DNA from: Talaromyces rugulosus
Taxonomy: Eukaryota > Ascomycota > Eurotiomycetes > Eurotiales > Trichocomaceae
Assembly (NCBI RefSeq): GCF_013368755.1
Contig: NC_049562.1
Span: 124,001 to 188,000 of the forward strand
Direction of reading: 5' to 3'
DNA: 64,000 nucleotides
Part shown: positions 1-11,147 of the stretch, piece after piece
How positions within the stretch are numbered: position 1 is the first letter of the stretch
Layout: each line of letters opens with the position of its first letter
Notes under the pieces: generated by a model
Database searches by the model: none
What the model was told of the DNA's origin: nothing
What the model saw: only the letters and a program-made list of their open reading frames with translations
Program-made: the position numbers and the translations under genes

Positions 1-1150
1 CTACCCAAGGACGGATCGATGCACGTCATCACCATGGGATCCGATGATATAAATGATCCCAAATCCGGAAATTCGGTTTCTATCACAGATGACTATGTGC
101 CTGTGGGTGCGACAAATGTCACGGTTGACAGCGCCTCGGGTCTAAAAGTGGGTCAGGATGTTTGGGTTCAGAGACAGGTCACGCAAGAGTGGATCGACGC
201 TATGGGTATGGGTGATCTTGTGAGAGATGGGAAACATCAGACATGGCTTTCGGTATGAATTTATACAGCTTAGTAACTTAAATGATAGCTTGCCAACCAC
301 TAATATGCAGACATCATCTTTCGTTCAACAACCTCGGAAAATACAGTCCATCTCAGGCAAAGTCATTACTGTGGATATTCCGTTGACAGATACCCTGGAC
401 TCAGAATACATGAGTCCAGAGCTCGCGCCATACGATGTACCCGAGGGTCCGTCAGAAATGGGTGTCGAGGCCCTCAGCATGACGGTTGAGCCGACCTGTT
501 CAGGCGTGGTTATCGATGACGATAGTTGCAGTGGCGCTGCAGTTTCATTTCTCTCTTGGACGGTCGATAGCTACCTGCGCGATGTGTCTCTGACGGGCTT
601 CAACAATGTCATCGGTATCTCCAAGAATGCCAGACGACTGACGATTCAGAACGTGTCAATAACCCGCGACCATGCTACAGACAATGGCGCTGGGTATGCG
701 GCAGATATCGGCATATCAGGAACACAGATTCTTGTAATTGACAGCAGCACGAATGGTCCGCAGGACGGGAAGTCGTTCCCTGTTGTCACCCAGTCACTTA
801 CACCCGGTCCCAATGCAGTGGTGCGATACCATGCCGAACAGGTTCAAAAGGGAATACAGCCACATGCTCGCTGGGCCCATGGGTTTCTTGTGGACAACTC
901 TACCGTTACCACATCCTTTATCAACCGCGGTACTGATGGTAGCGGACATGGATGGGCAATCAATTCCGGCGTGATGTGGAATGTAGATGGTGATTATGAA
1001 GTCCAGAGTCCCCCACTAGGCACCAACTGGGGAATTGGATGTAATGGAGACAAGCAATCGGACAGTAACGGGACATTCGTTGCGCAGGGTCATACTATAC
1101 AACCTGCGAGTTTGTTCGAGCAACAACTTTCCGACAGGGGTTTGGCATGA
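1..1150 (+). CDS. Pectin-lyase-fold (right-handed beta-helix) protein, 5' end outside window
   Basis: This is the C-terminal 358 residues of a larger gene; the frame is open at base 1, so the start lies upstream. Exons are 1-252 and 311-1150. The 58-bp intron begins gtatga, ends tgcag and sits between codons, joining WLS to TSSF. The middle (about residues 165-255) has short repeating strands rich in Val/Ile/Asn/Gly (YLRDVSLTGFNNV, RLTIQNVSITRDHA, HGFLVDNSTVTTSFINRGT), as expected for the coils of a parallel beta-helix. The C-terminus PASLFEQQLSDRGLA is the kind of tail seen in large fungal secreted polysaccharide-lyase-like proteins. A role in plant cell-wall polysaccharide breakdown is inferred from the fold; catalytic residues cannot be assigned without the N-terminal half. 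The fold call is moderate and the enzyme class is unknown. Confidence 0.65.
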
Positions 1151-2127
1151 CAAGAAAATACCCTCCGACGTTGAAGTGCGAAATAACGAACGGTTGATGT
1201 AGCTTCGTCTGAGATGCGGTGAAGATGAGCGAAATTGATATGGAGTTTGAACACAATCAATAGGAACAAGAGGCCTATACATGCAGTGGATTAATACAGC
1301 ACTGATCAATCTAAACAAAGATATGGACTCTGTCTAGGTAGAATACGTGCAAAACCAAACAGTATATTTGTAACGCTAACAGTCCAACTACAAGATACTA
1401 AAATATACATCGAAAAGGAAGATAGAAATTGTTCCTTTAAATGACTGACTGGAGGCGTACTATTACAATATGTTATTGGTAGGATAGTAATAACCGCCCA
1501 GTTTCACCGAAATACGGATAGTTAAATCAGGTTTAGCGTGTGATATCAACCCCGAATCCGCCAATTAGAAAAGCAAAAAGAGGTGAACGCTAAACCTAAA
1601 ATAGATAGCTATTGGATAGACAACAGCATCCGTGAAGGATGTCTGCACAAATCTAACTGATCTCACAAATCACACCTCCAAGCTGATATTTACAGTGCTA
1701 TGATGCTTCCAAGCAAGGTCATCTGGGCGTAAAGCCAAGTTGAATCGTCACTTGCAATCATACAAGAAACTGTTGTGTACCAAGGGTCTGGCATTAAGGA
1801 AATTGGCATTGAAATATAATATACCTGTCCGGCCGTCTGCAAAGATACCATTCGTACTTGATATTAATAGAAATATAGAAAGTCCTTAGAAATTGAAAGA
1901 AGTTATTTAGAAAAGATTAAAAATAGAGTCACGTGATATAGAATTAAGGACCAATAATAACGCTGGGAGTGGGCCAGAGACTTGCGCTACGGGTGTCGCA
2001 TCCAACTTTTCCTATACATATTTCTAAATGATAAGAGTCTTTCTATCAATTGATCTGTGGGGTTGACTGTGAGACTGTTAATTTCCCAAACGGAAAGGAA
2101 AACTTTTCCTTCTCCCTCAGCGATGCG
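1151..2127. other. Intergenic, AT-rich, no gene seen
   Basis: About 1 kb between the beta-helix gene and the Rieske gene. All six frames are broken by frequent stops, and no coding-like fragment or repeat was recognised. It should contain the 3' UTR of the first gene and the promoter of the Rieske gene. The Rieske frame stays open upstream to a stop at 2032, but without an ATG before 2128. Confidence 0.6.
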
Positions 2128-2676
2128 ATGAACCCCTTCATTCGATCATTCCAGTCGGGCGAAGCCTGGCATCGCATCGGCCTTGCCTCCGAGTTCCCCG
2201 ATATAGCTCAAGATAAAAATGGCTGTCAGATAACACCCAGCTGCAAAGCTTTCAGAATCCCGCACACCAAAGACCAGGATCCAGTCGAAACAAGCATTGA
2301 TCTACCAGGGGACCTCAAAGATCAGGTTCTCGTGTTCAAATATAAGGGCAATTTTCACGCCGTCGACCATGTATGAATTCCATTCCGGAACAAGTGCTGC
2401 TATGCTTGCGTCAAGCTAACTTGCCCAATCCAGCAATGCCCTCACTCGTCATTCCCACTTTCCCAAGGACGCATCTTCGACATTGAAGACTTTGGTATTA
2501 CCCTCAGCACCGGGATTACATGTCCCAAACATGAGTGGTCCTTTGATATTGTTTCTGGCCAAGCGGATCGTGGCAACTACAAGCTCAAGGTTTGGGAAGT
2601 GCAGCTACGTGACCACCCGGTTTCTAACGCCATCGACAAGGAGGTTTGGGTGCGGCGGAAACCGAGGATCGGCTAG
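2128..2676 (+). CDS. Small Rieske [2Fe-2S] protein
   Basis: Two exons, 2128-2370 and 2434-2676 (161 aa), separated by a 63-bp intron (gtatga...cccaatccag) with the branch site gctaac. The second exon opens directly with the cluster motif CPHSSFPLS, and about 28 residues later comes CPKHEWSF. Together they form the C-x-H ... C-x2-H ligand set of a Rieske [2Fe-2S] centre. The frame is open further upstream, but the only in-frame codon there resembling a start is TTG, so ATG 2128 (MNPFIRSF) is taken. The protein is a lone Rieske domain with no mononuclear-iron oxygenase domain. It is therefore more likely a ferredoxin-like electron carrier or a regulatory/assembly protein than a complete ring hydroxylase. 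It converges on a cytochrome P450 (3196-4758), a possible redox partner; that link is inference. Confidence 0.85.
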
Positions 2677-3195
2677 ACAATCGTTTAATCGTACTAGACG
2701 GCGTCGATGTTCTCGTTATTAAATATAGAACCGAGATCCGATCTCGACCACCACCGACTGCATTAAATAGCCTCCATATCAACGCCCTTCACCAGGATTG
2801 ACCTCCACAAACAGTAAATATTGGAGACTCATTCTCTTCCGCATAGGATAGGATAGCTTCTGCGTGGATAATTTACGGATGTGTTCGCCGAGTAGTCTAT
2901 TCCTTTGGGATCCAAGGACTGTCCACCTGCGCCGGTTTTCCGCCTCATTGGAACCGATTCTGCTTCATTACTTCCGCCAGGAGCCTCGATATATGATCAA
3001 TTGTATCTACAAAGAAATAGACTGTCCGAATGCTGACGTGTTTACGAATAATTTTGCAAGGTAATTTACGCTAATAGAATGTACACCAGGTCATGAAGCT
3101 ATCAATTGATATATAATTCATTCGGAGTGCAGGAAACAGGAGAGATTGCCCAGTAGTGTTGAAACGAACAAGATGGAGAGAACACTATACCTCTT
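2677..3195. other. Intergenic between convergent genes
   Basis: Shared 3' region of the Rieske gene and the P450, about 520 bp. It holds an open stretch at 2864-3064, but the translation has no recognisable motif and is probably chance. Confidence 0.5.
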
Positions 3196-4758
3196 TTAAG
3201 CGAGAACATTCAATCCCGCAGATATCTGTTGTGCTTTAATTGAATCCATAAGTACATCGACATCTTTCTCTGTACTGTGCCAACTATTTCCAATGACTTC
3301 TTTGCTATGCGCACTACGAGGCTCGAAGACTGCCTCAAATGGAAGAGGCGATGAAACAAATCCCGATGTCATTGCCAAGTCGTCGACCTCCTTGATTTTA
3401 CCATCTTGATCGACCGCGTGGCGAATGTTGAAACCCCAGAGGATGCGTGCAATGAGCAAGAAAAGTGAATTTTTCGCAATATGTCTACCAGTGCAGATGC
3501 GACGTCCATGGCCAAAGAAGTTCACAAATTGATCTTTTCCATCATCTGACTTCTCCAACCATCGTTCGGGAAGAAACTCTAGAGGTCGATCAAACTTATT
3601 CTCATCGAGGGCCATAGCCCAAAAAATCCCAAGGACCGTTGCCTCTTTTGGAATTCGGTAACCCATGTACTCGTCTGCCTTGAGGGTGGCATGCGGAACA
3701 CCTCCCGGGGCAATACTACGCCATCGAAGACTCTCTTGCACAACTGCAGCAATATAAGGAAGGTTGGGTTCATCCTCTAGTGAAGGAAGTCGGTCTGGAC
3801 CAACAATTTCATCCAGTTCTTTCTGTGCCTTGATGATAAAGTCCGGATATGAAAGAGCGGCTAGAGTGAACATACGCATCTGTACCGAGGTAGTATCAAA
3901 ACCTGCATCAGCCAGAATACCTAAGTTGTAGGCTAGTTCAATCTCTGACATCGGATCCGATTGTTTAGATTTCGAGAACTCCTTGGTCCAGTTCCAACCC
4001 TTGCTAGCGAGCCCGGTCTGCATGTTGCCCAGGTGGAGTGCTTTCTCAATCTGGTAAAATTTTTCGGCTGTTTTTTTCCACGGTGCCAGGCTGGGAGGCA
4101 AGTGGTTAAGGAACGGAAGCGCATCTACAATCCACGTGCCGACACGGCCTGCATATCCAAAGTTTTCCTGCACTTGGTGTGCATGATGCAGCATTGGCTC
4201 GTTGCCAGTATGTAAACGGATGCCATACGCGAGACTATAAACCAAACTTCCTGCATAACGTTCGTACACCTTTTGAAAATTATTCGTCGACAAGAAATCA
4301 AACAACAGTTGCTTGCTTTCTAGATCCTGCATTGGATAGTAGGTTTTCGAGGCACGGGGGCTGAGCACGGGCGCATCAAGACGCTGATGGAGTTTGTATC
4401 GTTCGTCATAGCGGCGGAGGAGGAGGTGCATTCCTTTCGTCAGGTTTTCGCCGGCCATAACCAGCCGTGGTCGGTCACTGTAGATATGTCCTCGTTTCTC
4501 CAAGAGCTCTCGAGCGATAGTAGCATCTCCTATGAATATGACCGTATTGCCACCAAATTGAGCGCTGACAATTGGCCCGTACTGTTTGATCCATTTCTGA
4601 TAGGTCAACCATGGAGCATCGGTAGGTGCTTGGTGGAGGTTTCCAATGAGCGGAAGACGAGGGGGTCCTGGGGGAAGACTTCTATCTCGTATGCGTTCAT
4701 ATAGGACCCTGAGAAATACAAGGCCGAGAACCGACCAGATAACTATATTGGCCGACAT
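3196..4758 (-). CDS. Cytochrome P450 monooxygenase
   Basis: Intronless, 520 aa. The start is ATG at 4758; the frame also has a GTG one codon upstream, which a eukaryote would not normally use. An N-terminal membrane anchor (IVIWSVLGLVFLRVLY) is followed by the proline-rich hinge LPPGPPRLPLIGN, typical of microsomal P450s. The I-helix oxygen-binding motif reads ADAGFDTTS, the K-helix ExxR is ESLR, the PERF-like motif is PERW, and the haem loop FGHGRRICTG supplies the axial cysteine at about residues 415-425. All invariant residues are present, so the enzyme should be active at the ER membrane, drawing electrons from cytochrome P450 reductase. The layout resembles fungal P450s of the O-methylsterigmatocystin-oxidoreductase type used in secondary metabolism or xenobiotic hydroxylation. 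The substrate cannot be read from sequence. The neighbouring small Rieske gene is convergent. Confidence 0.95.
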   Translation of the reverse strand: MSANIVIWSVLGLVFLRVLYERIRDRSLPPGPPRLPLIGNLHQAPTDAPWLTYQKWIKQYGPIVSAQFGGNTVIFIGDATIARELLEKRGHIYSDRPRLVMAGENLTKGMHLLLRRYDERYKLHQRLDAPVLSPRASKTYYPMQDLESKQLLFDFLSTNNFQKVYERYAGSLVYSLAYGIRLHTGNEPMLHHAHQVQENFGYAGRVGTWIVDALPFLNHLPPSLAPWKKTAEKFYQIEKALHLGNMQTGLASKGWNWTKEFSKSKQSDPMSEIELAYNLGILADAGFDTTSVQMRMFTLAALSYPDFIIKAQKELDEIVGPDRLPSLEDEPNLPYIAAVVQESLRWRSIAPGGVPHATLKADEYMGYRIPKEATVLGIFWAMALDENKFDRPLEFLPERWLEKSDDGKDQFVNFFGHGRRICTGRHIAKNSLFLLIARILWGFNIRHAVDQDGKIKEVDDLAMTSGFVSSPLPFEAVFEPRSAHSKEVIGNSWHSTEKDVDVLMDSIKAQQISAGLNVLA

Positions 4759-6508
4759 CACATACGATGAGTATAGTCAGCGACAAGGGACAGGGGGGTG
4801 TTCTCTAAGCCGGGAGGATTGGGTGTAACAGTAGAACTTGTTGGAAAAACAAATAGCAAAAGAAATTAGTAAAAGAAATTAGCAAAAAAGGAAAAAAAAT
4901 GGAACCAAATGGTATTGGGAGCCTTTAGTAAGAGAGCCCGCCCCCCTTTATAATAAGAATGCTAAGTTTTGCGTCTAACTTGCTAAAAATTACTCATGAA
5001 TAATGAGTCCACAGATTTGTTATTAACCAAAAAACCGAAATTTATCCCAGCCGTCAAACCACCACAGAGGCTCTCCATCATTGGGATACGCAGGAACTAC
5101 CAGTGCCATTTAGCAACTCCACAAGTGGAGATGTAGGCGCGGGTATGGGTTTGCTTGCGACGCAATTTACTTTTATAGCCCCAGGATATACGGCCTCTAG
5201 GCGAATACTTCCAACGTTCTGACGGGAACGGGCCGCTACTGGGTTATGTTTTAAAAGTATATCCATCCACTCCACAAATAACTCAAGTTTTATTCAGGCG
5301 GACTAATAGCTAGCGGTGTTTGTACTAGTCGGCGAGTCGGGTTGCTTTTCCTGAAGCAACGGCTAATCACACTTATGTCAACGGCTATCCAGTCGGATGA
5401 TGCCTTTTGAAATCCGACTTAGTGCGACAACTCCACTTTTATAGAGAAGTGGCAAAGAGCATCCAATGGTTGCAGGTTATTTAAATCCCAACGGTGTTGT
5501 TCAATTTCCTCTATCCGACACGAGGTGCTACGATACATATTTAAACCCACCACATAGTTTCCTATGAACGTGTAGGTAGGTAGGTCCATGGGCAGTCCAT
5601 GCAAAGCACTCCTGACCTGTGATCGGCAATACTTCAGGATGGTAAAAATACCACTAATTAACAGCTATAAGGTGTAAAAGGCTCCCAAAAAGGCTAGGGT
5701 AACCCTTCGGGAATCGCGATTTCTGCTCCGTAACGAAGCCCATTACTTGACTCGTTACCTGTGGACCGGGCATACTTGGCATTGGATTACCTACTACACG
5801 GGTATTTCACACCAATAGGATACGAGGTCTTTCTTCACCACAAGTTGGCGATCTGTGCGCAACTGTTTCGAGCTGTTGAACAATGGGTCTCTAACGCCGA
5901 TCCCGCCTCAAAATAGGGCCGGCACGGTACGGGACCAAGCGCTATCGTTCCGTGTTATTATTACCGAAGCCCTTAGTTCGAAGTTAGTTCGAAGTTAGTG
6001 CGGTGCTTGCAGGCACGAAGCGCTGTCAGTCTGTTCTTAGCGTGGAGTACGTAGTCTGGCTGGATCAAATGCCCGTGCCTGGTTGCCGAAGTTGTGAAAA
6101 AAAAAAAAAAAAAAAACTGTTTCCCCTAGTGTACCTCGAGTATAAGCAGGGCCTCTATTATTAGGGCCAAATCCATGACACCCGATCTCCATAACGGCAA
6201 AAAGAAGAATACAGAAAATGGGACCAGTCAATAAACGGGTTACACTATTAAATTAACAAGCTTCTTCTACCCTGTACCGTAGGTAATAAGGACGACGTCT
6301 TCCAACCTCTTTCCCCGTCTTGTTCCTCGTTCCTTTTGTTGGGCTAGACAATTCACACCAAAAAAAGTAACAGAGCCGCGAGAACAAACGGTATTAACGC
6401 TCCAACGTCTCTCTCTCGACATCAGTATTCATCCCTCGGCGGGTACCGCTGCGAAGACCGCAAGCTCGTCAATAGCTGGTCTACTTTACTACATCTTTTA
6501 TATTGAGC
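4759..6508. other. Long intergenic region with P450 promoter and a possible coding relic
   Basis: About 1.75 kb. The left end is the P450 promoter side and includes an imperfect repeat of aaaagaaatta near 4857-4885. An 11-bp unit agttcgaagtt is repeated in tandem near 5975-5998. An A-tract lies near 6098-6116. The plus strand at 5734-5916 reads 61 codons without a stop and with coding-like composition (DRAYLALDYLLHGYF, then FLHHKLAICAQLFRAVEQW), but it has no ATG and no family I recognise. The right end (6300-6508) is the promoter/5' UTR of the SAT4-like gene. Confidence 0.5.
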
Positions 6509-7919
6509 ATGACAAATGATTATCGTTCTACCTTGATAGCTGTTGGCTGGAGCCTTGCGGGGTTAGCTACGATAGTTGTCGCCTGTCGAATATATTGCCG
6601 TTTCGTTCTAACCAACAGAAAAGGATGGGAGGACGGCCTCATGATGTTTGCCTGGGTACGTCAACGTGGACTTCATCCTAGGGGAAAAAAGTTTGCCTCT
6701 TGAGTGGCAATGTTTTTCTAAAACGTTACATCTCTGACAAAAATTTACAGGCTGGTGCAATTGTCACAACGGCACTGGTTACGCTCAGTACGACTTATGG
6801 CTTTGGATTGCACTTTGACGCTATCGATAGCGCCGCCAATAAGTCTCTCGCTACCAAGTACACGCTGATCCCACCTGCCATATCACTCCTATCCGCAGGT
6901 GCGGCGAAAATTTCAATCGTGATCTTTCTCATGAGGATCCTGGGCTCCTCAGCCAAACTCCCGTACAAACTCATCCTCTACATTCCGACAATTATCATGA
7001 TAGGCGCGAATATATTTGCCATGGTTGTATTGTTGGGTTATTGTACTCCTCCTCAGAAAGCGTGGAACCCTTCAATACCAGGGCATTGCATGTCAGCGGA
7101 AACTCTAGATATTGGTGGAAGAGCTGTTACTGGTACAACCCCCCCCTTTTTTTTTGTATCTCGCAGACTGACTCCAGCGAAAAGTGTATAATGCTGCCAT
7201 GGACTTCTTATGTGCTTTTTTCCCTATCTACATGGTCTGGAGACTCAACATGAAAACACGGACAAAGTGGGGATTGGCAGTCGTAATGGGTGGTGGTATT
7301 CTGTGAGTGCATAATATCCTAATATCCTCTATATCAACCCCTTTATTCTACGATGAGCAAACATTAACACATCGTGTCATATTAGCGGTGCAGCAGCCAG
7401 TCTTGTGAAAGTTGTTATGATGAGTAATATCAAAAATACTTCCGATATAACATGTGAGCTTCCTTTATACATAAATCCAATACCATTCATTGAATATTCC
7501 GTGTTACTAATGATCAACAGATTCGTGGGCCCCCATTGCCTTATGGTATATGACCGAGGTATCTTAGTACCCCCCATTTTGATTAGTTGCAACCATAAAC
7601 GATTCAAAAGATATATTTACTATTAACAGCAATGCTAACAAACCGACATCAGATGTTCGCCATTATTATCGCTGGCTCTATTCCTACGCTACGCCCACTG
7701 TGGAAGGTCATTCGGGGACTGCAATCTACTTCCCAGAGCAACCTATCTTCCGGCTACCGTTCCAACAGTCAGCCTATCAAGAAGAACTCTTCGAAATCCA
7801 AGGATGGAAGCACTCCAGCAGCTCCAGGACTGTATACGATAGCGCTGCGAGACCTTGACAAAGATGGGAGTGATTTGGAGTCGAACGGACCGAGGTCAAG
7901 TAGAGAGAGGATATTGTGA
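6509..7919 (+). CDS. SAT4/rhodopsin-like seven-TM integral membrane protein
   Basis: Six exons: 6509-6655, 6751-7132, 7185-7302, 7386-7453, 7521-7558, 7653-7919; 339 aa. All phases close, although the second intron needs an AAG acceptor. ATG 6509 follows an in-frame TTG and is preferred. Hydrophobic segments appear in order: STLIAVGWSLAGLATIVVAC, AGAIVTTALVTLSTTYGFG, LIPPAISLLSAGAAKISIVIFLM, YIPTIIMIGANIFAMVVLLGY, AAMDFLCAFFPIYMVWRL, GLAVVMGGGILGAAASLVKVV and WAPIALWYMTEMFAIIIAGSI. The cytoplasmic tail is Ser/Lys-rich. GWEDGLMMFAW after helix 1, the C-P pair after helix 4 and the WYMTE-IAGSIPTLRP region are hallmarks of the fungal-specific SAT4/PTH11-like family at the plasma membrane. Proteins of this family are proposed surface receptors, but ligands are mostly unknown. 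The function here is open. Confidence 0.85.
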
Positions 7920-8510
7920 TGTTTCATCAATAAGTACAAATTTCCTGCCGGCGCATTGAGATTTTTCCTTTGGCAAATAAGACTTAGAGTGGGAAGGTAG
8001 CAGAGTCCAAATAATACAGATTGTCCACTGATTTTAGATAATGTTCAGTTTCACTGTTAGTAGTGATAATAGTCTTATTGGTTATTGTAAGTAAACTGAG
8101 GGGAGGGCTGTTATATGACCTTAATCTTGAGACTTCTATATCCTTAGGACCCTCATTGAGACAACGTCTGGAGTTTTATCTAGAGTTTTATAGTGAAATT
8201 ACTTTAATCACTACTAATGTTGATGTTTTTCGTTCAAGCCCATCTCGCATCCAAGTATAAAAGAATTAATCTATAAATAATAAAATGTCTCAAATATTAG
8301 GGAATGATATATCAAATTAATACTTAGATTAATGACTATTTTTATTATAAGTTACTATAAATTAAGTCACTTGTCTATTTCCAAATTATAATCCTCACAA
8401 GGGTTTACATATATCAATGAATGAATGAATCAGTCAATTAATCACAGTTATGTATTTCCAGATCACGATGGATTGCAAGCCAATCTAGTGTTGTTCACCG
8501 AGACATGCAC
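7920..8510. other. AT-rich intergenic region between convergent genes
   Basis: About 590 bp with runs such as taattaa and gaatgaatgaat. No coding signal was seen. It carries the 3' ends of the SAT4-like gene and of the carboxylesterase. Confidence 0.6.
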
Positions 8511-10097
8511 TCAAGGAAACGCGTTATACGTTCCGACTCCCTGACAGGTCCCATCTACTTCAGTCTCATTAACATACTGAATTACCCTACCATTGGCTCC
8601 AAAGCGAATAATTTCTCCACTAAACCGATTGCTGGCGACTATTGGTTTCCAGCCGATCTTCTGCGGGCCGTGATAAGGGTCTTTTGCGAACGCAAGGATA
8701 TGATCTTGCATGGTTCGGCTGACTTCAGCCTCGAATTCGCTGGTATTGGCTAGAGTAGTCAAAAGCCCGTAGGTTCCAAAATTCATTGGCACGTCGCTAC
8801 CATGATACGCTCCCAACCATTTGAATGGGTTGAGATTTGGGTATGTCCCCGCGTGCTGATATCGGAAAACGGGGATGCCCAGCCGACTGCGTTCAATGGT
8901 TGAGTTGTACGTCGGACATATCCACATGGCAACATCGTACGCAAGAACAAGTGCCTGGTCTGGCCCCCTTGTTAGATTGCTAGGTAATGGGACCATGGAA
9001 GACATCTCGTTGGCAGTATTAGAGAGGATGGTCGGCCGATGGGCGACTTTGCCAGCGCGAGCACGCGCTTCGTAGTCCGAGAAGATGATTGACTCATCTA
9101 CCACCGGTATGAAGTTGAGTGCTGGATGTTGGCCACTGTCTGCATACTGGCCGATAAGATTCTCAATCTTATCGAACGGCACCTGGCGCATGCACTCCAG
9201 CTCTGCAATCCCACCACTGTCATCATCAAACTGACAGCCAGATTTTTTTGCGACGAAGCTGAAGTTTGAGTAAGTCGTGTCGGTCACCGCAGGACTGGTG
9301 AAGACGGTTCCTGATTGAAGAAAGTAGGCACTGGCGATGGGTTCATCATAGAAGGCGTGGGCGTGAGCGTCGGCAGACATAGAACCAGCTGACTGACCCC
9401 AAAGTGTGATTTTGTCAGGATCGCCTCCAAACTGTACTATATTGTCCCGCACCCACTCAAGCGCAGCTCGCTGATCTAGTGTCCCTAAATTTTGTTCCGC
9501 CAGACCTCGAGCGTTCGGAAAGCCGAAAATATTGACCCGGTAGTTGATTGTAACGACGAGGTGCGACTGCGAACGTTCGATCCAGTCTGTTGGCAGCTGG
9601 TATGAGATATCTATACCGCCGGTAGAGAAGCCCCCTCCGGACATGAAGAACAGAACTGGCAATTTCGAATGAATTGTTGCGTTTGCGGGAGTCCACACAG
9701 CAAGATACAGGCAGTCTTCAGACGTGTTCGCTCCAGAAAGGCCAGATGTGTCGTTCTGGTTGCCATTATTGACAAGAGTGCCTTTTGCAAAGTACTGGTT
9801 GTTCAATGTTGGAATTTTTGACACGAATTGAGGGCACGATGGCGGGAAGTTGTATGAATCGTAGTGCTCTGTGGACAGGGGAAGTTTTTGCGGAGGCAAC
9901 CAGCGGCGTGACTGGATTGGCGGCTGAGCAAATGCGATAGAGCGAAACTGCCGTGTTTTGGGGAACTTGGAGTCGATCAATCCAGTGTATGTTCCTGTGT
10001 TTGTTATGACAGCAAGACGATCTTTAGTGTGGTGGACGTGTCTACCGAGAACGGCGTCGGCCGCCAACACGATTATTGACAGTAATGTAAACTTCAT
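8511..10097 (-). CDS. Secreted type-B carboxylesterase/lipase
   Basis: Intronless, 528 aa, ATG at 10097. The N-terminus MKFTLLSIIVLAADAVLG is a signal peptide. The alpha/beta-hydrolase core follows the cholinesterase/carboxylesterase pattern: SEDCLYLAVWTPA (the EDCL signature), oxyanion hole FMSGGGFSTGG (about residues 151-161), nucleophile elbow GQSAGS with Ser236, a likely acidic residue in TANEMSS, and the histidine in YHGSDVPMNFG. There are several N-glycosylation sequons (NDTS, NATI, NSTI, NLTR). It should hydrolyse carboxylic esters outside the cell; substrate choice (lipid, feruloyl or xenobiotic esters) cannot be decided. It lies tail-to-tail with the SAT4-like gene, and its promoter faces a stretch with two pseudogenes. 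Confidence 0.93.
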   Translation of the reverse strand: MKFTLLSIIVLAADAVLGRHVHHTKDRLAVITNTGTYTGLIDSKFPKTRQFRSIAFAQPPIQSRRWLPPQKLPLSTEHYDSYNFPPSCPQFVSKIPTLNNQYFAKGTLVNNGNQNDTSGLSGANTSEDCLYLAVWTPANATIHSKLPVLFFMSGGGFSTGGIDISYQLPTDWIERSQSHLVVTINYRVNIFGFPNARGLAEQNLGTLDQRAALEWVRDNIVQFGGDPDKITLWGQSAGSMSADAHAHAFYDEPIASAYFLQSGTVFTSPAVTDTTYSNFSFVAKKSGCQFDDDSGGIAELECMRQVPFDKIENLIGQYADSGQHPALNFIPVVDESIIFSDYEARARAGKVAHRPTILSNTANEMSSMVPLPSNLTRGPDQALVLAYDVAMWICPTYNSTIERSRLGIPVFRYQHAGTYPNLNPFKWLGAYHGSDVPMNFGTYGLLTTLANTSEFEAEVSRTMQDHILAFAKDPYHGPQKIGWKPIVASNRFSGEIIRFGANGRVIQYVNETEVDGTCQGVGTYNAFP

Positions 10098-10473
10098 ATC
10101 GGGCAGTCAATATGAAAAGTATCTCATATAACCTCCTAGTATGCCAATGTGTCAGATACTTTACTTCAATTGTTCACCATGCCATTGGTTATAAAGCTAT
10201 TCTGCTTGGTACCCCTTTATTCACTAGCCCCGAAAAAAATTGTTAGAGATTCCGGCGGCGACTCGGTCAATATTAAGTACCCTGAACCCTGAAGTTACAT
10301 GTGGAGTAAACCGTATTTAGATGCTTAGGATGAAATCGTATTTCCCAATAATAATCAACAGACTATTCCTTCCCTGGATTAGTAGAAAAAGATTGCGAAG
10401 ATCTGTGATGTCATAACCCGAGCAGCCCAATCAGCGACTGTGTATGAGCGATAGAGTTCCCAGGCACATAAGA

Positions 10474-10770
10474 TCATTTGTATCTAGTATTTATTTCCTT
10501 GGTGGAGACTTCACGCTAAGCCAATTACATCATCTCAGGCAAGTAGAAAAATGCCACGATCAAACAAAACAAACCGGTGCCATCCCAGACGTAGCCACAC
10601 TTTCCGCCCTACATCCATGTCAGCAATGATTTACGCAAGGCTTAAAGGAAGACGAGTCCTACTATCGGGTTGAGCAGATAGCTTCCCAGGAAAATGCACA
10701 GAATCTCAACGATGTAGTACGAAACGCGTCCAGCCATTTCTATAGCTCTCTTTGTTCTATTATTCATTTA
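10474..10770 (-). pseudogene. Relic of an MFS sugar-porter C-terminus
   Basis: On the minus strand the frames read TKRAIEMAGRVSYYIVEIL, then SYLLNP. After a shift and an in-frame TAG comes GGKCGYVWDGTGLFCLIVAF followed by FYLPEM; then two more stops interrupt REVSTKEINTRYK before TGA at 10474. This order, a helix ending YxLNP, W-x-GGKxGxxW, a hydrophobic helix, F-x-PE-M and then RE(V/L)D-like residues, is the last two transmembrane helices and tail of fungal sugar porters (maltose/hexose permease group). At least three stops and one frameshift make it dead, and the remaining ten helices are absent. It sits 1 kb downstream of the GH31 alpha-glucosidase on the same strand, so it may be the lost permease of a maltose-use pair. 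Confidence 0.75.
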
Positions 10771-11147
10771 AAGCCCTAAGTAGTGAGTACTACAAGATCA
10801 AGGTACAGGTATTTAAGATTGTCAATGCATACACGATGGTTCACGGAATTCACCTTCAATGTTTATCATGTGACAATGAATACGTGACTTTTCATCTCAT
10901 CAGAATAACAAATTAAACCTTATATAACCAGTTAGGATAAGGAGATCAAACCCCAGCCAGTTCATAGTAATAATAACGCCCCAGGCTGAATTGGGACCAA
11001 GCCAAATGACCCTCTAAATTCAAGTGTCTATCTATGGTGGATAATCTAATGAATTGAACCAACAAAAACTAACGAGATTCTCAAAGCAATCATAGGATGG
11101 GATAGACAGGAAAGATGTCGCGCCTATATAGTAGCACATATGAAGAA

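Noticed and set aside
2864..3064. 66-codon frame downstream of the Rieske gene
   Set aside because: Considered as a reductase tail, but no flavin, NAD or ferredoxin motif is present.
5960..6000. tRNA B-box-like gttcgaa words
   Set aside because: Tandem 11-bp repeat; no matching A-box or cloverleaf could be folded.
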